DNA from: Clostridia bacterium
Lineage (GTDB): Bacteria; Bacillota; Clostridia; Oscillospirales; Acutalibacteraceae
Assembly (NCBI GenBank): GCA_029226955.1
Contig: JAQXZA010000122.1
Coordinates: 1-37,111, forward strand
Direction: 5' to 3'
DNA: 37,111 nt
Below are positions 1-8,228 of this stretch, one piece after another (position 1 is the stretch's first letter; each line of letters begins with the position of its first letter). The notes below the pieces were generated by a model, which ran no database searches, was not told the DNA's origin, and saw nothing but the letters and a program-made list of their open reading frames with translations. The position numbers were made by a program, and so were the translations under genes.

Positions 1-132
1 TTGTTTAAAAGCAATAATAATATTCTGATAAATGCTGATTTGAACGGAGCTTATCAAATTTTAAAGAAAGTATTCCCAATCAAATGGGATAGAGGGTGTG
101 CGTTGCACCCGTTTGTAGTAAATGTAGCTTAA
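1..132 (+). CDS. tnpB: TnpB (IS200/IS605-family RNA-guided nuclease), C-terminal end only
   Basis: Frame 1 is open from the window edge and ends at the TAA at 130-132, giving 43 residues. They include the stretch INADLNGAYQILKKVF followed by HPFVVNVA. The N-A-D-x-N-G-A-x-x-I pattern is the RuvC III motif of TnpB proteins, with the last catalytic Asp at the 13th visible residue. TnpB is an RNA-guided DNA nuclease carried by IS200/IS605-type transposons. The rest of the gene and any tnpA lie outside the window, so whether it is intact cannot be judged. The alternative is a degraded copy; the visible end has no stop or frameshift. Confidence 0.8.
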   Translation: MFKSNNNILINADLNGAYQILKKVFPIKWDRGCALHPFVVNVA

Positions 133-226
133 ACTATGTTGAACAATAAAGAAAAATATTTTTAATAAAATCTTTTATAAATTTTATCATTTTTAATATT
201 TTTTATAACGTGGATATAAAGGAACA
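1..226 (+). mobile_element. Presumed right end of an IS200/IS605-type element, with possible omega-RNA scaffold
   Basis: The end of tnpB contains two neighbouring hairpins: TCCCA/TGGGA (74-78 with 85-89) and GGGTG/CACCC (94-98 with 106-110). It is followed by an AT-rich tract to 226. In this family the guide RNA scaffold overlaps the 3' end of tnpB and runs to the right end of the element, with the guide lying beyond it. The exact right end is not visible: the left end and target motif are outside the window. The boundary at 226 is only the start of the next gene. Confidence 0.4.
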
Positions 227-1903
227 ATGCCCGAAAATACACATATTACATTAAAAAACGGTACAAAAGTTATTGCCGGATATTCGTTTGCATCTTATGC
301 GGAACTTACAGGCATAACAATACCAAACAGTGTTAAATCAATAGGAGATAGTGCGTTTTTTCGTTGCGAAAGTCTTACAGATGTAACAATTCCCGACAGC
401 GTTACGTCATTAGGAGAGTCTGTATTTGAAGATTGTAGTGAGCTTACAAGTGTAAAAACAGGTGACGGAGTTACATTGATAAACGAAAATACATTTTACA
501 ACTGCGAAAAGCTTAAAAATGTGACAATCGGAAAATCTGTTAAGGAAATATCTTATCGTGCGTTTTATGCTTGCAAAAGTCTTACAGACATAACAATTCC
601 CGGCAATGTTAAAATAATAGGAATTGATGCGTTTTATAATTGTTCGGAACTTAAAAGTTTAAAAATTGGCAACGGTGTTAAATCAATTGGAAGTTATGCG
701 TTTTGTGTTTGCGAAAGTCTTACAGATGTAACAATTCCCGATAGTGTCACATCAATAGGAACGTATGCCTTTGACCGTTGTAGTGGACTTACAAGTGTAA
801 AAACAGGTGATGGTCTTAAATCCATCAATAAAAATGTATTTCGTAGCTGCACAAAACTTAAAGATCTGACAATCGGAAAATCAGTCAGTAAAATATCTTT
901 TTATGCGTTTGCGGATTGCCCAAGCCTTACAGGCGTAATAATTCCTGACACTGTTACAGAAATGAATAGCTTTGCATTTTTCAGCTGTCCAAATCTTATT
1001 ATATATGGTTCAAAGGGCAGTGCTGCCGAAACATACGCACTTGAAAATGGCAAATCTTTTGTTATAACTCCCGTCAATAAATCAACAATCAGCTCAACAG
1101 CAATAACTCTCGGCAATACTGTAACTCTCAAAGGTTCGGCAACAGGCGGTGTGGCACCTTATCAGTATGCCTTTTTGGTTAAGCACTCAACAGCAACAAA
1201 ATGGACAACCATCACATCTTACAGCACAACTTCAACAAAAGTATGGCAACCGACAAAAACAGGTACATATCAGGTTGATGTAAAAATCAAGGACGCAAAC
1301 GGAGTAGCAGTCAGTAAATTCTTTACTCTTACAGTATATGACAAATCAGTGCTTTTAAACAATTCGACAATCAGCAAAACAACAATCAGCAAGGGCGACT
1401 CAATAACCCTCACAGGCAAGGCAACAGGCGGTACATCACCGTATAAGTACGCTTACTATTACAAAAAGATATCTGACACAATCTGGAAAACTGCAAAGGA
1501 TTGGAGTACAACAACATCTGTATCAATCAAGCCAACAGAAGTTGCTACTTATGATGTATGTATTAAAGTACAGGATTCAAAGGGTACATTAGTCAAGAAA
1601 TACTTTACTGTTAAAGTAAATCTGTCACCGCTTACAAACACCTCAACAATCAGCAAAACAACAATCAATAAGGGCGACTCAGTCACTCTCACAGGCAAAG
1701 CAACAGGCGGAACATCACCGTATAAGTACGCTTACTATTACAAAAAGACATCTGACACAAACTGGAAAATCGCAAAGGATTGGAGTACAACAACATCTGT
1801 ATCAATCAAGCCTACAACTGCAACAACTTATGATGTATGTGTCAAAGTACAGGATTCAAAGAATACTTTGGTTAAAAAATACTTTAAACTTACAGTAAAC
1901 TAA
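227..1903 (+). CDS. BspA-like leucine-rich-repeat protein with three C-terminal tyrosine-rich modules
   Basis: The 558-residue product has about eleven LRR_5 (BspA/TpLRR type) repeats of 23 residues over residues 6-260, with the pattern ITIPxSVxSIGxxAFxxC. Three modules of about 90 residues follow (roughly 281-376, 377-469, 470-558), each with the pattern STISKTTIxKGDSxTLTGKA and a YKYAYYYKK segment. These resemble the tyrosine-motif beta domains common in ruminococcal surface proteins. Such proteins are normally secreted and involved in adhesion or binding. This one has no signal peptide, and the only SD-like AAAGGA (218-223) is just 3 nt from the ATG, so the gene may be a 5'-truncated remnant. 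The tnpB tail directly upstream fits that idea. It is followed by a good terminator. Confidence 0.8.
   Translation: MPENTHITLKNGTKVIAGYSFASYAELTGITIPNSVKSIGDSAFFRCESLTDVTIPDSVTSLGESVFEDCSELTSVKTGDGVTLINENTFYNCEKLKNVTIGKSVKEISYRAFYACKSLTDITIPGNVKIIGIDAFYNCSELKSLKIGNGVKSIGSYAFCVCESLTDVTIPDSVTSIGTYAFDRCSGLTSVKTGDGLKSINKNVFRSCTKLKDLTIGKSVSKISFYAFADCPSLTGVIIPDTVTEMNSFAFFSCPNLIIYGSKGSAAETYALENGKSFVITPVNKSTISSTAITLGNTVTLKGSATGGVAPYQYAFLVKHSTATKWTTITSYSTTSTKVWQPTKTGTYQVDVKIKDANGVAVSKFFTLTVYDKSVLLNNSTISKTTISKGDSITLTGKATGGTSPYKYAYYYKKISDTIWKTAKDWSTTTSVSIKPTEVATYDVCIKVQDSKGTLVKKYFTVKVNLSPLTNTSTISKTTINKGDSVTLTGKATGGTSPYKYAYYYKKTSDTNWKIAKDWSTTTSVSIKPTTATTYDVCVKVQDSKNTLVKKYFKLTVN
1366..1903 (+). repeat. 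279-bp tandem coding duplication
   Basis: The second and third tyrosine-rich modules of the LRR protein are near-identical in DNA as well as protein. Matching landmarks such as TCAGCAAAAC at 1371 and 1650 are 279 bp (93 codons) apart. The first module (from about 1070) is much more diverged, so this is a recent duplication of an older unit. Confidence 0.75.
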
Positions 1904-1928
1904 CCAAAAGCTGATAAAATTCAGCATA

Positions 1929-1971
1929 AAAAAGCACAGGCATTTGTTTTTTTCGGGTGTCTGTGCTTTTT
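1929..1971 (+). terminator. Intrinsic terminator after the LRR gene
   Basis: AAAAAGCACAG (1929-1939) pairs with CTGTGCTTTTT (1961-1971). The 3' arm runs into a T-rich tract. Confidence 0.8.
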
Positions 1972-1986
1972 ATTCTGTTTTGGTTA

Positions 1987-2014
1987 TTGATAATTATTGT
2001 AATTTGTTTATAAT
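1987..2014 (+). promoter_or_regulatory. Sigma-A type promoter for the small lipoprotein gene
   Basis: TTGATA at 1987-1992 and TATAAT at 2009-2014 are separated by 16 bp, 46 bp upstream of the ATG at 2060. It lies just after the preceding terminator. Confidence 0.55.
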
Positions 2015-2059
2015 ATTATTATGATGTGTTAAAAATCTGATTTTGAAAGAGGTGTATCA

Positions 2060-2521
2060 ATGAAAAATATCAGTAAAATAATTATTTCGTCAATGGCGGT
2101 TCTTGCTGTTGTGTCGGTTTGTACCGCTTGCAACGACAACAAGGCACAAACAAGAACCGAAACAAGCATAACTCAGAACAGCACTGAAAGTTCACCCGAA
2201 AGCAGTGTTCAGTCTGTACCGTCAGACGTTCAGAGCAGTGAAAACGTATCGTCAGAGGGTATGACCGATAAAGAAATAGAGGATATGTCAAAGGTTGATG
2301 ACCGCATACAGAAACTTATGAGCGGAGAAGATTTCAAAGCCGCATCTGAACAGAATAAATTAGAGGCAGTTGAAACTCTGCTGAATGAGCTTGCCAAAGA
2401 AGACCTGATTATCGCCGAAAGCATTTACTATGATGTTGACAACAAGCAGTTTTCTTTTCAGTATAAATCGGGTGCTTTGGGCGGCGTTATGATGAAAGAT
2501 TTTGACGAACGTATGAATTAA
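2060..2521 (+). CDS. Small secreted, lipoprotein-like protein of unknown function
   Basis: The 153-residue product has a typical N-terminal signal (MKN plus a hydrophobic run through residue 20) ending at CTAC with the candidate lipidated Cys at residue 24. The -3 position is Cys rather than Leu, so the lipobox is atypical. A Ser/Thr/Gln/Glu-rich low-complexity spacer follows (about 25-72), then a compact acidic helical domain (about 75-153). The SD GAGGTG is 7 nt upstream of the ATG. It has its own promoter and a terminator on either side, so it is probably monocistronic. I do not recognise the C-terminal domain. Surface anchoring is inferred from the signal only. Confidence 0.7.
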   Translation: MKNISKIIISSMAVLAVVSVCTACNDNKAQTRTETSITQNSTESSPESSVQSVPSDVQSSENVSSEGMTDKEIEDMSKVDDRIQKLMSGEDFKAASEQNKLEAVETLLNELAKEDLIIAESIYYDVDNKQFSFQYKSGALGGVMMKDFDERMN

Positions 2522-2531
2522 ACCAAAAACA

Positions 2532-2565
2532 AAGGCTCACATATCGCATTTGATACGTGAGCCTT
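2532..2565. terminator. Bidirectional terminator between convergent genes
   Basis: AAGGCTCAC (2532-2540) pairs with GTGAGCCTT (2557-2565), with further pairing inside. Read on the minus strand the stem is followed by TTTGTTTTTGG, so it probably mainly serves the minus-strand DUF378 gene. It also closes the lipoprotein gene. Confidence 0.7.
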
Positions 2566-2611
2566 AATTGTATGATTTTAAAGTTTTGGCAGTATTATTT
2601 TCACTTTGTTA

Positions 2612-2830
2612 TCATACCGCTGTATGAGTTTCGCCGACTTCTGTGTCGTCACGAAACAAAAGCGAAATGCACCATATTGCCGCAAGTGCAACAAGCGTAT
2701 AAATAATGCGGCTTATAATGCCCGTTTGACCGCCGCATATCCACGCTACAATGTCAAACTGAAAAATTCCGACTGAACCCCAGTTCAGACCGCCTATTAT
2801 CAGCAAAATCAATGACAGCTTATCCAACAT
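2612..2830 (-). CDS. DUF378 family small membrane protein
   Basis: The 72-residue product carries the GGLNWG motif (residues 13-18) and two hydrophobic segments (about 5-25 and 42-60) typical of the DUF378 / YuzA family. This is a short inner-membrane protein of unknown function found in many Firmicutes. I use the ATG at 2830-2828 because the GGAGG ribosome site lies 8 nt upstream of it. A TTG five codons earlier would place that SD inside the coding region. It is divergent from the gene at 2955 and ends at a shared terminator. The short polar C-terminal tail (DDTEVGETHTAV) has no recognised motif. Confidence 0.8.
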   Translation of the reverse strand: MLDKLSLILLIIGGLNWGSVGIFQFDIVAWICGGQTGIISRIIYTLVALAAIWCISLLFRDDTEVGETHTAV

Positions 2831-2862
2831 ATAAATTACCTCCAATAAAATAAATTACTCAC

Positions 2863-2938
2863 GGTGCGGAAAATGACTTCCCGTCAGCAATAACTTCAAA
2901 CGCAATTACGCATTACGCATTACGCATTACGAATTATT
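2863..2938 (-). repeat. Dispersed repeat: GGTGCGGA segment plus heptamer array (copy G)
   Basis: Positions 2904-2938 are a 7-bp-period array of ATTACGC units, which is TTCGTAA/TGCGTAA on the minus strand. The adjoining 2863-2903 aligns without gaps to 18314-18354: it starts GGTGCGGA and ends AACTTnnAACGCAA with the same spacing. It fills the divergent intergenic region between the DUF378 gene and the 2955 gene. It belongs to the heptamer repeat family seen at 8281, 8670, 15079, 18155, 20714 and 36856. Confidence 0.65.
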
Positions 2939-2954
2939 TATGGGGGTGCGGAAG

Positions 2955-3494
2955 ATGAAGAAAATAGTTATTTGCGGCGACTGTGGTTCGGAATCTCTGA
3001 CAAGGGCAATAATAAGTGCCTGTAAAAATAATGGCGGTGCGGCTGTTGTGAGCGGAAACGGAATTTCTGAAACAAATGACAATCCGTATTTTCTTATTGC
3101 AAAGTTACACAATCCGTATGAAATAAACTGCAAAGGCGGAATAATAGTATTCGGTAAAGCTGTCGAAAACAAAACAAAAATCAATGCTGAAAAAACAGTG
3201 GCGGTTCTTGATACGGCAAACACAAACGCTTTGAATATTGTACGGGACAGCGGCTGTGCTGTAATAGGCTGTTCAATGTCGGGACACGACACAATAAGCG
3301 TGTCGGGACTTGCCGGATTTCCTACGAAAATGATAAGTTTACAGCGTACAATAAGAACCCTTGACGGAGATATTATCGAACCGCACGATTTTCAGGTTAA
3401 GTTAAAAGAGGAAATGCCTGTATATCCGTTACTTGCCGGTTGTGCTGTGCTTTTACTCGGCGGAATAAGTTCGGCAGACGGTTATTCGTTCTGA
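2955..3494 (+). CDS. Uncharacterised protein with Rossmann-like start and C-terminal hydrophobic segment
   Basis: I do not recognise this 179-residue product. It begins MKKIVICGDCGSESL, a beta strand and glycine-rich turn as in nucleotide-binding folds. It has alternating hydrophobic strands (IIVFGKAV, VAVLDTA, CAVIGCSMSGHDTISVS) and a probable membrane segment near the C-terminus (LLAGCAVLLLGGI, about 161-173). It contains several Cys residues but no CxxC pair. I chose the ATG at 2955 because GGGGGTG lies 7 nt upstream; an ATG at 2940 would put that SD inside the gene. It stands alone after a divergent promoter region, and no terminator is visible before the next promoter at 3515. Confidence 0.65.
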   Translation: MKKIVICGDCGSESLTRAIISACKNNGGAAVVSGNGISETNDNPYFLIAKLHNPYEINCKGGIIVFGKAVENKTKINAEKTVAVLDTANTNALNIVRDSGCAVIGCSMSGHDTISVSGLAGFPTKMISLQRTIRTLDGDIIEPHDFQVKLKEEMPVYPLLAGCAVLLLGGISSADGYSF

Positions 3495-3514
3495 TTTTCG
3501 GGTGTGTTTTCAGG

Positions 3515-3543
3515 TTGACAAATGTTTGACAAAAGGTTAAAAT
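3515..3543 (+). promoter_or_regulatory. Promoter for the ABC ATPase gene
   Basis: TTGACA (3515-3520), a 17-bp spacer and TAAAAT (3538-3543) lie 45 nt upstream of the ATG at 3589. A second TTGACA at 3526-3531 lacks a good -10 partner. Confidence 0.55.
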
Positions 3544-3588
3544 ATAGGAAAATATGCAAATTGTGCCTTATGAAAGGAAACAGATTTT

Positions 3589-4422
3589 ATGGCAGAAACC
3601 GAAAACAAAAAGCCGTCTGAAACCGATACTAAAAAAACTGAAAATAAATCCGACAAGCCTGTAAAAAAGCCGACAGTGCCAAAACCGAAAAAAGTTTATG
3701 AGGGTGAACCGATTATAAAATTTGATAATGTGTCAAAGGTTTATACTCTTTACCGTAGCAGTCGTGAACAGTTTGCCGCACTGTTTTATCAGTCGAAAAA
3801 ACTCCACAAGCACAAGGCACTTGACGGAATCAGCTTTGAAATACACAAGGGCGAATCCGTTGCGATTATCGGCAAAAACGGTGCCGGAAAATCAACGGTG
3901 CTTAAAATGATAACAGGTGTTGCGTTTCCTACTGACGGAACAGTCAGCGTAAAGGGCAGAGTTGCGGCACTTCTTGAACTCACAGCCGGTTTTGCACCGG
4001 ATATGACAGGACGTGAGAATATATATTTCAAGGGTTATGTTCTCGGAATGAAAGAATCCGAAATCAAAAATATTGAACCAAAGGTAATTGAATTTGCCGA
4101 CCTCGGCGAATATATTGACCAGCCTGTCAGGACTTATTCAAGCGGTATGAAAATGCGTCTTGGTTTTGCAATAAACATCAACACCGAACCCGATATTCTT
4201 GTCGTTGACGAGGCACTCAGCGTTGGTGATGCGGCTTTTAAAAAGAAATGCAAAAAACGCATAAAAGAAATGATAAAACAGGACATAACTGTATTATATG
4301 TAAGTCACAGCAAGGATATTGCCGATATATGTGACCGTGCAATATATCTCCAAAAAGGAAAGATTATTTTTGACGGCACAATGGAGGAAACTCTCAAAAA
4401 ATATCCCGAATTTGCAAGATGA
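3589..4422 (+). CDS. ABC transporter ATP-binding protein, Wzt/TagH (polysaccharide or teichoic acid export) type
   Basis: The 277-residue ATPase has Walker A GKNGAGKST (95-103), signature YSSGMKMRLGF (183-193), Walker B ILVVDE (203-208) and the switch His in VSHS (240). The YSSGM signature, the VKGRVAALLELTAGF segment and the GRENIY motif are typical of ATPases that energise export of O-antigen, teichoic acid or capsule chains. An unusual Lys/Pro/Thr-rich, low-complexity extension of about 40 residues precedes the domain. The partner permease (TagG/Wzm-like) is not adjacent: the flanking genes are an unknown protein and pgk. The SD is AAAGGA about 12 nt upstream. It is probably monocistronic. 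Confidence 0.85.
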   Translation: MAETENKKPSETDTKKTENKSDKPVKKPTVPKPKKVYEGEPIIKFDNVSKVYTLYRSSREQFAALFYQSKKLHKHKALDGISFEIHKGESVAIIGKNGAGKSTVLKMITGVAFPTDGTVSVKGRVAALLELTAGFAPDMTGRENIYFKGYVLGMKESEIKNIEPKVIEFADLGEYIDQPVRTYSSGMKMRLGFAININTEPDILVVDEALSVGDAAFKKKCKKRIKEMIKQDITVLYVSHSKDIADICDRAIYLQKGKIIFDGTMEETLKKYPEFAR

Positions 4423-4485
4423 CAAACTGTTACGCTGTTTTTTCAAATTTTTGACGAAATATTTGACTGAAATTTGTTTTTGCTA

Positions 4486-4514
4486 TTGAAAAAAATATTG
4501 AAATGTTATAGAAT
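4486..4514 (+). promoter_or_regulatory. Promoter of the pgk-tpiA-gpmI operon
   Basis: TTGAAA (4486-4491), a 17-bp spacer and TAGAAT (4509-4514). The implied leader is about 75 nt. Confidence 0.6.
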
Positions 4515-4522
4515 ATTATTGG

Positions 4523-4567
4523 CGGCATAAATTGCCGTAAAAATGCAGAAAAGCTGTATCACAGCTT
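4523..4567 (+). promoter_or_regulatory. Two hairpins in the pgk leader
   Basis: CGGCA/TGCCG (4523-4527 with 4533-4537) and AAGCTGT/ACAGCTT (4551-4557 with 4561-4567, 3-nt loop) sit between the predicted start site and the pgk SD at about 4580. Neither is followed by a T run, so they are not terminators. A role in mRNA stability or protein binding is possible but not shown. Confidence 0.4.
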
Positions 4568-4594
4568 AAATATATCTGAAAGGATGTTAATGAA

Positions 4595-5788
4595 ATGAAT
4601 TATCTCAACAAGAAAACTGTCGAGGACATCGACGTTGCCGGCAAAAAAGTTCTTGTACGCTGCGACTTTAACGTACCGTTTGATGACGAGGGCAATATCT
4701 CTGACCCTAAGCGTATCAACGAGGCTCTCAAAACAATAAAATATCTCGTTGACCATAAGGCAAAGGTTATTCTCTGCTCACACCTCGGTCGTCCGAAGGG
4801 TGAATTTAATATGAAGTATTCACTCGCTCCTGTTGCCGCTTATCTTTCAAAGGCTCTCGGTCAGGAAGTAAAGATGGCAAAGGACGTTATCGGCGAAAGT
4901 GCAAAGAGCATTGCCGCTTCTCTTAATGACGGCGAAGTTGAACTCATTGAAAATGTTCGTTTCCACAAGGAAGAAGAAAAGAACGACCCGACATTCGCTA
5001 AGGAACTCGCTTCTCTTGCTGAAATATATGTAAATGACGCATTCGGTACAGCTCACAGAGCACACGCTTCAACAGCCGGTGTTGCTGATTATCTTCCTGC
5101 TGTATGCGGTTACCTCATTCAGAAAGAAATCACAGTTATGGGCGGAGCTTTGACTGACCCGAAAAGACCTTTTGTTGCTATTCTCGGCGGTGCAAAGGTT
5201 TCTGATAAAATCGGTGTTATCACAAATCTTCTCGATAAGGTTGATACACTCGTAATCGGCGGCGGTATGGCTTACACATTTATGAAGGCTCTCGGTTATT
5301 CAATCGGTACTTCAATCTGCGAACTTGACAAGGTTGACCTTGCAAAAGACATTATCGCAAAGGCTAAGGAAAAGGGCGTAAACTTCCTCCTCCCAGAAGA
5401 TACTGTTGTTGCAACAGAATACAAGGCTGACGCTGAAAACAAGGTTGTTCCGTCAGATAAAATTCCTGACGGCTGGATGGGTCTTGACATTGGCCCTAAG
5501 ACAAGAGAAAAATTCGCAAACGCACTCAACGGTGCCGGCACAGTAGTATGGAACGGACCTATGGGCGTTTCAGAATGGGAAAACTTTGCTAACGGTACAA
5601 TCGCTGTTGCAAAGGCTGTTGCTGACAGCGGTGCAATTTCAATAATCGGTGGCGGCGACTCAGCAGCTGCTGTTGAAAAGCTCGGCTATGCTGACAAGAT
5701 GACTCACATCTCAACAGGCGGCGGTGCATCTCTTGAATTTCTTGAAGGTAAGGTACTTCCGGGTATTGCTTGCCTCAACGATAAATAA
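4595..5788 (+). CDS. pgk: Phosphoglycerate kinase
   Basis: This cytoplasmic glycolytic enzyme interconverts 1,3-bisphosphoglycerate plus ADP with 3-phosphoglycerate plus ATP. The 397-residue length is standard. Visible family motifs are RCDFNVP (22-28), the substrate-binding HLGRPKG (63-69), a basic-patch segment ending in [10 protein letters not shown], and the nucleotide-site GGGDSAA (352-358) and GGGAS near the C-terminus. The SD AAAGGATG precedes the ATG. It is the first gene of a pgk-tpiA-gpmI operon. gapA, usually the gene before pgk, is not upstream here, and a stem-loop separates it from tpiA. The call is certain from these motifs. Confidence 0.98.
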   Translation: MNYLNKKTVEDIDVAGKKVLVRCDFNVPFDDEGNISDPKRINEALKTIKYLVDHKAKVILCSHLGRPKGEFNMKYSLAPVAAYLSKALGQEVKMAKDVIGESAKSIAASLNDGEVELIENVRFHKEEEKNDPTFAKELASLAEIYVNDAFGTAHRAHASTAGVADYLPAVCGYLIQKEITVMGGALTDPKRPFVAILGGAKVSDKIGVITNLLDKVDTLVIGGGMAYTFMKALGYSIGTSICELDKVDLAKDIIAKAKEKGVNFLLPEDTVVATEYKADAENKVVPSDKIPDGWMGLDIGPKTREKFANALNGAGTVVWNGPMGVSEWENFANGTIAVAKAVADSGAISIIGGGDSAAAVEKLGYADKMTHISTGGGASLEFLEGKVLPGIACLNDK

Positions 5789-5799
5789 TTCAAAGTCCG

Positions 5800-5832
5800 A
5801 CGGGGCGGGGCAATGCTCTGCCCCGTATTTTT
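5800..5832 (+). terminator. Stem-loop with T run between pgk and tpiA
   Basis: CGGGGCA (5806-5812) pairs with TGCCCCG (5819-5825), an outer ACGGGG offers an alternative pairing, and ATTTTT follows. It lies inside the presumed operon, so it may act as a partial terminator that lowers tpiA-gpmI relative to pgk. No separate tpiA promoter was evident. Confidence 0.7.
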
Positions 5833-5872
5833 CGTGTTAAAAATAAAATTAAGATAAAGGGAGATAATAACT

Positions 5873-6640
5873 ATGAACAAACAACTCAGACAGGCAGTAA
5901 TTGCAGGAAACTGGAAAATGAACAAAACTCGTCCTGAGGCAAAGGCTCTTATTGAAGACCTTAAACCAATCGCAGCAAATGCAACTTGCGGTGTTGTAAT
6001 TTGTGTTCCTTACACAAACCTTGAAACAGCTATCGAACTCACAAAAGGCACAAACATCAAAGTAGGTGCAGAAAACGTACACTTTGAAAAGAGCGGTGCA
6101 TTTACAGGCGAAATTTCAGCCGATATGCTCACTGAAATGGGTGTTGAATACGTTATCGTAGGTCACAGTGAACGTCGTCAGTATTTCGGTGAAACAGACG
6201 AAACAGTAAACAAGAGAACAAAGGCTGCCCTCAATGCCGGTCTTAAAACAATCATCTGCGTTGGCGAAATGCTCGACGAAAGAGAAAAGGGCATTACAGA
6301 AGAAATTGTTGGTATGCAGACAAAGGTTGCTCTCCTCGGTGTAACTGCTGAACAGCTTAAAAATGTAATTATCGCTTACGAGCCTGTATGGGCTATCGGC
6401 ACAGGCAAGACAGCAACAGCTGAACAGGCTAACGAAGTTTGTTCATTTATCCGTCAGACAGTTGCAAAACTTTATTCACAGGCTGACGCTGACGCTCTTA
6501 CAATTCAGTACGGCGGTTCAATGAATCCGAAAAACTGTGCTGAACTTCTTGCACAGCCTGACGTTGACGGCGGACTTATCGGCGGTGCGTCACTCAAAGC
6601 TGCTGATTTCGGTGTACTTCTTGAAGCAGCAAGCAAGTAA
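5873..6640 (+). CDS. tpiA: Triosephosphate isomerase
   Basis: It interconverts dihydroxyacetone phosphate and glyceraldehyde 3-phosphate in glycolysis. All catalytic elements are visible in the 255 residues: NWKMNK with Lys15, GHSERR with His98 (97-102), and YEPVWAIGTGKTA with Glu170, followed by the phosphate-binding GGS and GGA turns near the C-terminus. The SD GGGAG sits about 9 nt before the ATG. It lies between pgk and gpmI, 84 nt after pgk with a stem-loop in the gap, and 41 nt before gpmI. Size and motifs are those of a normal active enzyme. Confidence 0.98.
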   Translation: MNKQLRQAVIAGNWKMNKTRPEAKALIEDLKPIAANATCGVVICVPYTNLETAIELTKGTNIKVGAENVHFEKSGAFTGEISADMLTEMGVEYVIVGHSERRQYFGETDETVNKRTKAALNAGLKTIICVGEMLDEREKGITEEIVGMQTKVALLGVTAEQLKNVIIAYEPVWAIGTGKTATAEQANEVCSFIRQTVAKLYSQADADALTIQYGGSMNPKNCAELLAQPDVDGGLIGGASLKAADFGVLLEAASK

Positions 6641-6681
6641 TTCTTAAAGTATCGTTTTTATAAAATAACGGGGGATTAAAA

Positions 6682-8193
6682 ATGAAAAAACCTTTAATTC
6701 TTATGATTCTTGACGGTTTCGGTATCGGCACAAACTACGGAAACGCTATCCGTGACGCAAAAAAACCTAACCTTGAACACATTTTCTCGACAAACCCTGT
6801 TGCACTTATTGCCGCATCAGGTATGGACGTAGGTCTGCCTGACGGACAGATGGGAAACAGTGAAGTAGGTCACACAAATATCGGTGCCGGTCGTGTTGTA
6901 TATCAGGAACTTACAAGAATTACAAAGTCTATTAAAGACGGCGATTTCTTTGAAAATGAGGCTCTTGTAAACGCTATGAACAATGCCGCACAGGACGGAA
7001 AGGCTCTGCATATTATGGGACTTCTCTCACCCGGCGGTGTACACAGCCATATGACACATATGTACGGTATTGTTGAGATGGCAAAGAGAAAAGGCGTTAA
7101 GAATGTTTATGTTCACGCTTTTCTTGACGGACGTGACGTTCCGCCGTCAAGTGCCAAGGAATATGTAGCTGAATGTGAAGAAAAACTCAAAGAAATTGGT
7201 GTCGGCAAAATCGCAACCGTTATGGGACGTTACTATGCAATGGACAGAGATACCAACTGGGACAGAGTTGAAAAGGCTTATGCGGCTATGGTTTACGGCG
7301 AGGGCAACAAAGCCGACAATGCTGTTTCAGCCGTTGAAAAGTCCTATGCTGACGGTGTGACAGATGAATTTGTTATTCCTACTGTTTGCGAAGAAAACGC
7401 AACAATCAAGTCGGGCGACTCGGTTGTATTCTATAACTTCCGTCCTGACAGAGCAAGAGAAATTACACGTACACTTGTTGACCCTGATTTCACAGGCTTT
7501 GAGCGTAAAAACGGTTTCTTCCCGCTCACTTATGTTTGTATGACACAGTATGACGCAACAATGCCGAATGTACAGATTGCATTCAAGCCTGAAAGCCTTG
7601 TAAATACATTTGGCGACTACATTTCATCAAAGGGACTCACACAGCTCAGAATTGCCGAAACAGAAAAATATGCACACGTAACATTCTTCTTTAACGGCGG
7701 TGTAGAGAAAGTTTCCGAGGGCGAGGACAGATGTCTTATTCCGTCACCAAAGGTTGCAACTTATGACTTACAGCCTGAAATGAGTGCCTATGATGTTGCA
7801 AAGAATGCTGTTGAACGCATTGAAAGCGGCAAATATGATGTAATTATTCTTAACTTTGCAAACTGCGATATGGTAGGTCACACAGGTGTGTTTGACGCTG
7901 CTGTAAAGGCTGTTGAGGCTGTTGACGATTGTGTAGGCAAGGTTGTTGACGCAATCACAAGAATGGACGGTATTGCACTTATCACTGCCGACCACGGCAA
8001 CGCTGACAGAATGCTTGACGACGACGGAAAGCCATTTACTGCACACACAACAAACCTTGTTCCGTTCTGTGTAGTAAATCACCCTTGTGAACTCCGTGAC
8101 GGCGGCAGACTTGCTGATATTGCACCTACAATGCTTAAACTTCTCGGACTTGCACAGCCTGAGGAAATGAACGGCACAAGCCTTATCAAATAA
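6682..8193 (+). CDS. gpmI: 2,3-bisphosphoglycerate-independent phosphoglycerate mutase
   Basis: It converts 3-phosphoglycerate to 2-phosphoglycerate through a phosphoserine intermediate and needs divalent metal. The 503-residue protein starts with the alkaline-phosphatase-fold metal motif ILDGFG (Asp11), has the nucleophile Ser60 in GNSEVGH, and has the second metal cluster DHGNAD (437-442) with a following AHT. The length is close to the family norm. The SD GGGGGA is 6 nt upstream. It is the last gene of the glycolytic operon; enolase is not present downstream, where a strong terminator follows. Confidence 0.98.
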   Translation: MKKPLILMILDGFGIGTNYGNAIRDAKKPNLEHIFSTNPVALIAASGMDVGLPDGQMGNSEVGHTNIGAGRVVYQELTRITKSIKDGDFFENEALVNAMNNAAQDGKALHIMGLLSPGGVHSHMTHMYGIVEMAKRKGVKNVYVHAFLDGRDVPPSSAKEYVAECEEKLKEIGVGKIATVMGRYYAMDRDTNWDRVEKAYAAMVYGEGNKADNAVSAVEKSYADGVTDEFVIPTVCEENATIKSGDSVVFYNFRPDRAREITRTLVDPDFTGFERKNGFFPLTYVCMTQYDATMPNVQIAFKPESLVNTFGDYISSKGLTQLRIAETEKYAHVTFFFNGGVEKVSEGEDRCLIPSPKVATYDLQPEMSAYDVAKNAVERIESGKYDVIILNFANCDMVGHTGVFDAAVKAVEAVDDCVGKVVDAITRMDGIALITADHGNADRMLDDDGKPFTAHTTNLVPFCVVNHPCELRDGGRLADIAPTMLKLLGLAQPEEMNGTSLIK

Positions 8194-8228
8194 AATCAAA
8201 TAAAAAACGGCATATTTGCTGAATTTTC

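Noticed and set aside
4523-4567. Riboswitch in the pgk leader
   Set aside because: There are two simple small hairpins and no recognisable aptamer core, so I list them only as leader hairpins.
7768-8199. 143-codon minus-strand ORF opposite gpmI
   Set aside because: It lies fully inside the conserved gpmI coding region, is Cys/Val-rich with no known motif and lacks a ribosome site.
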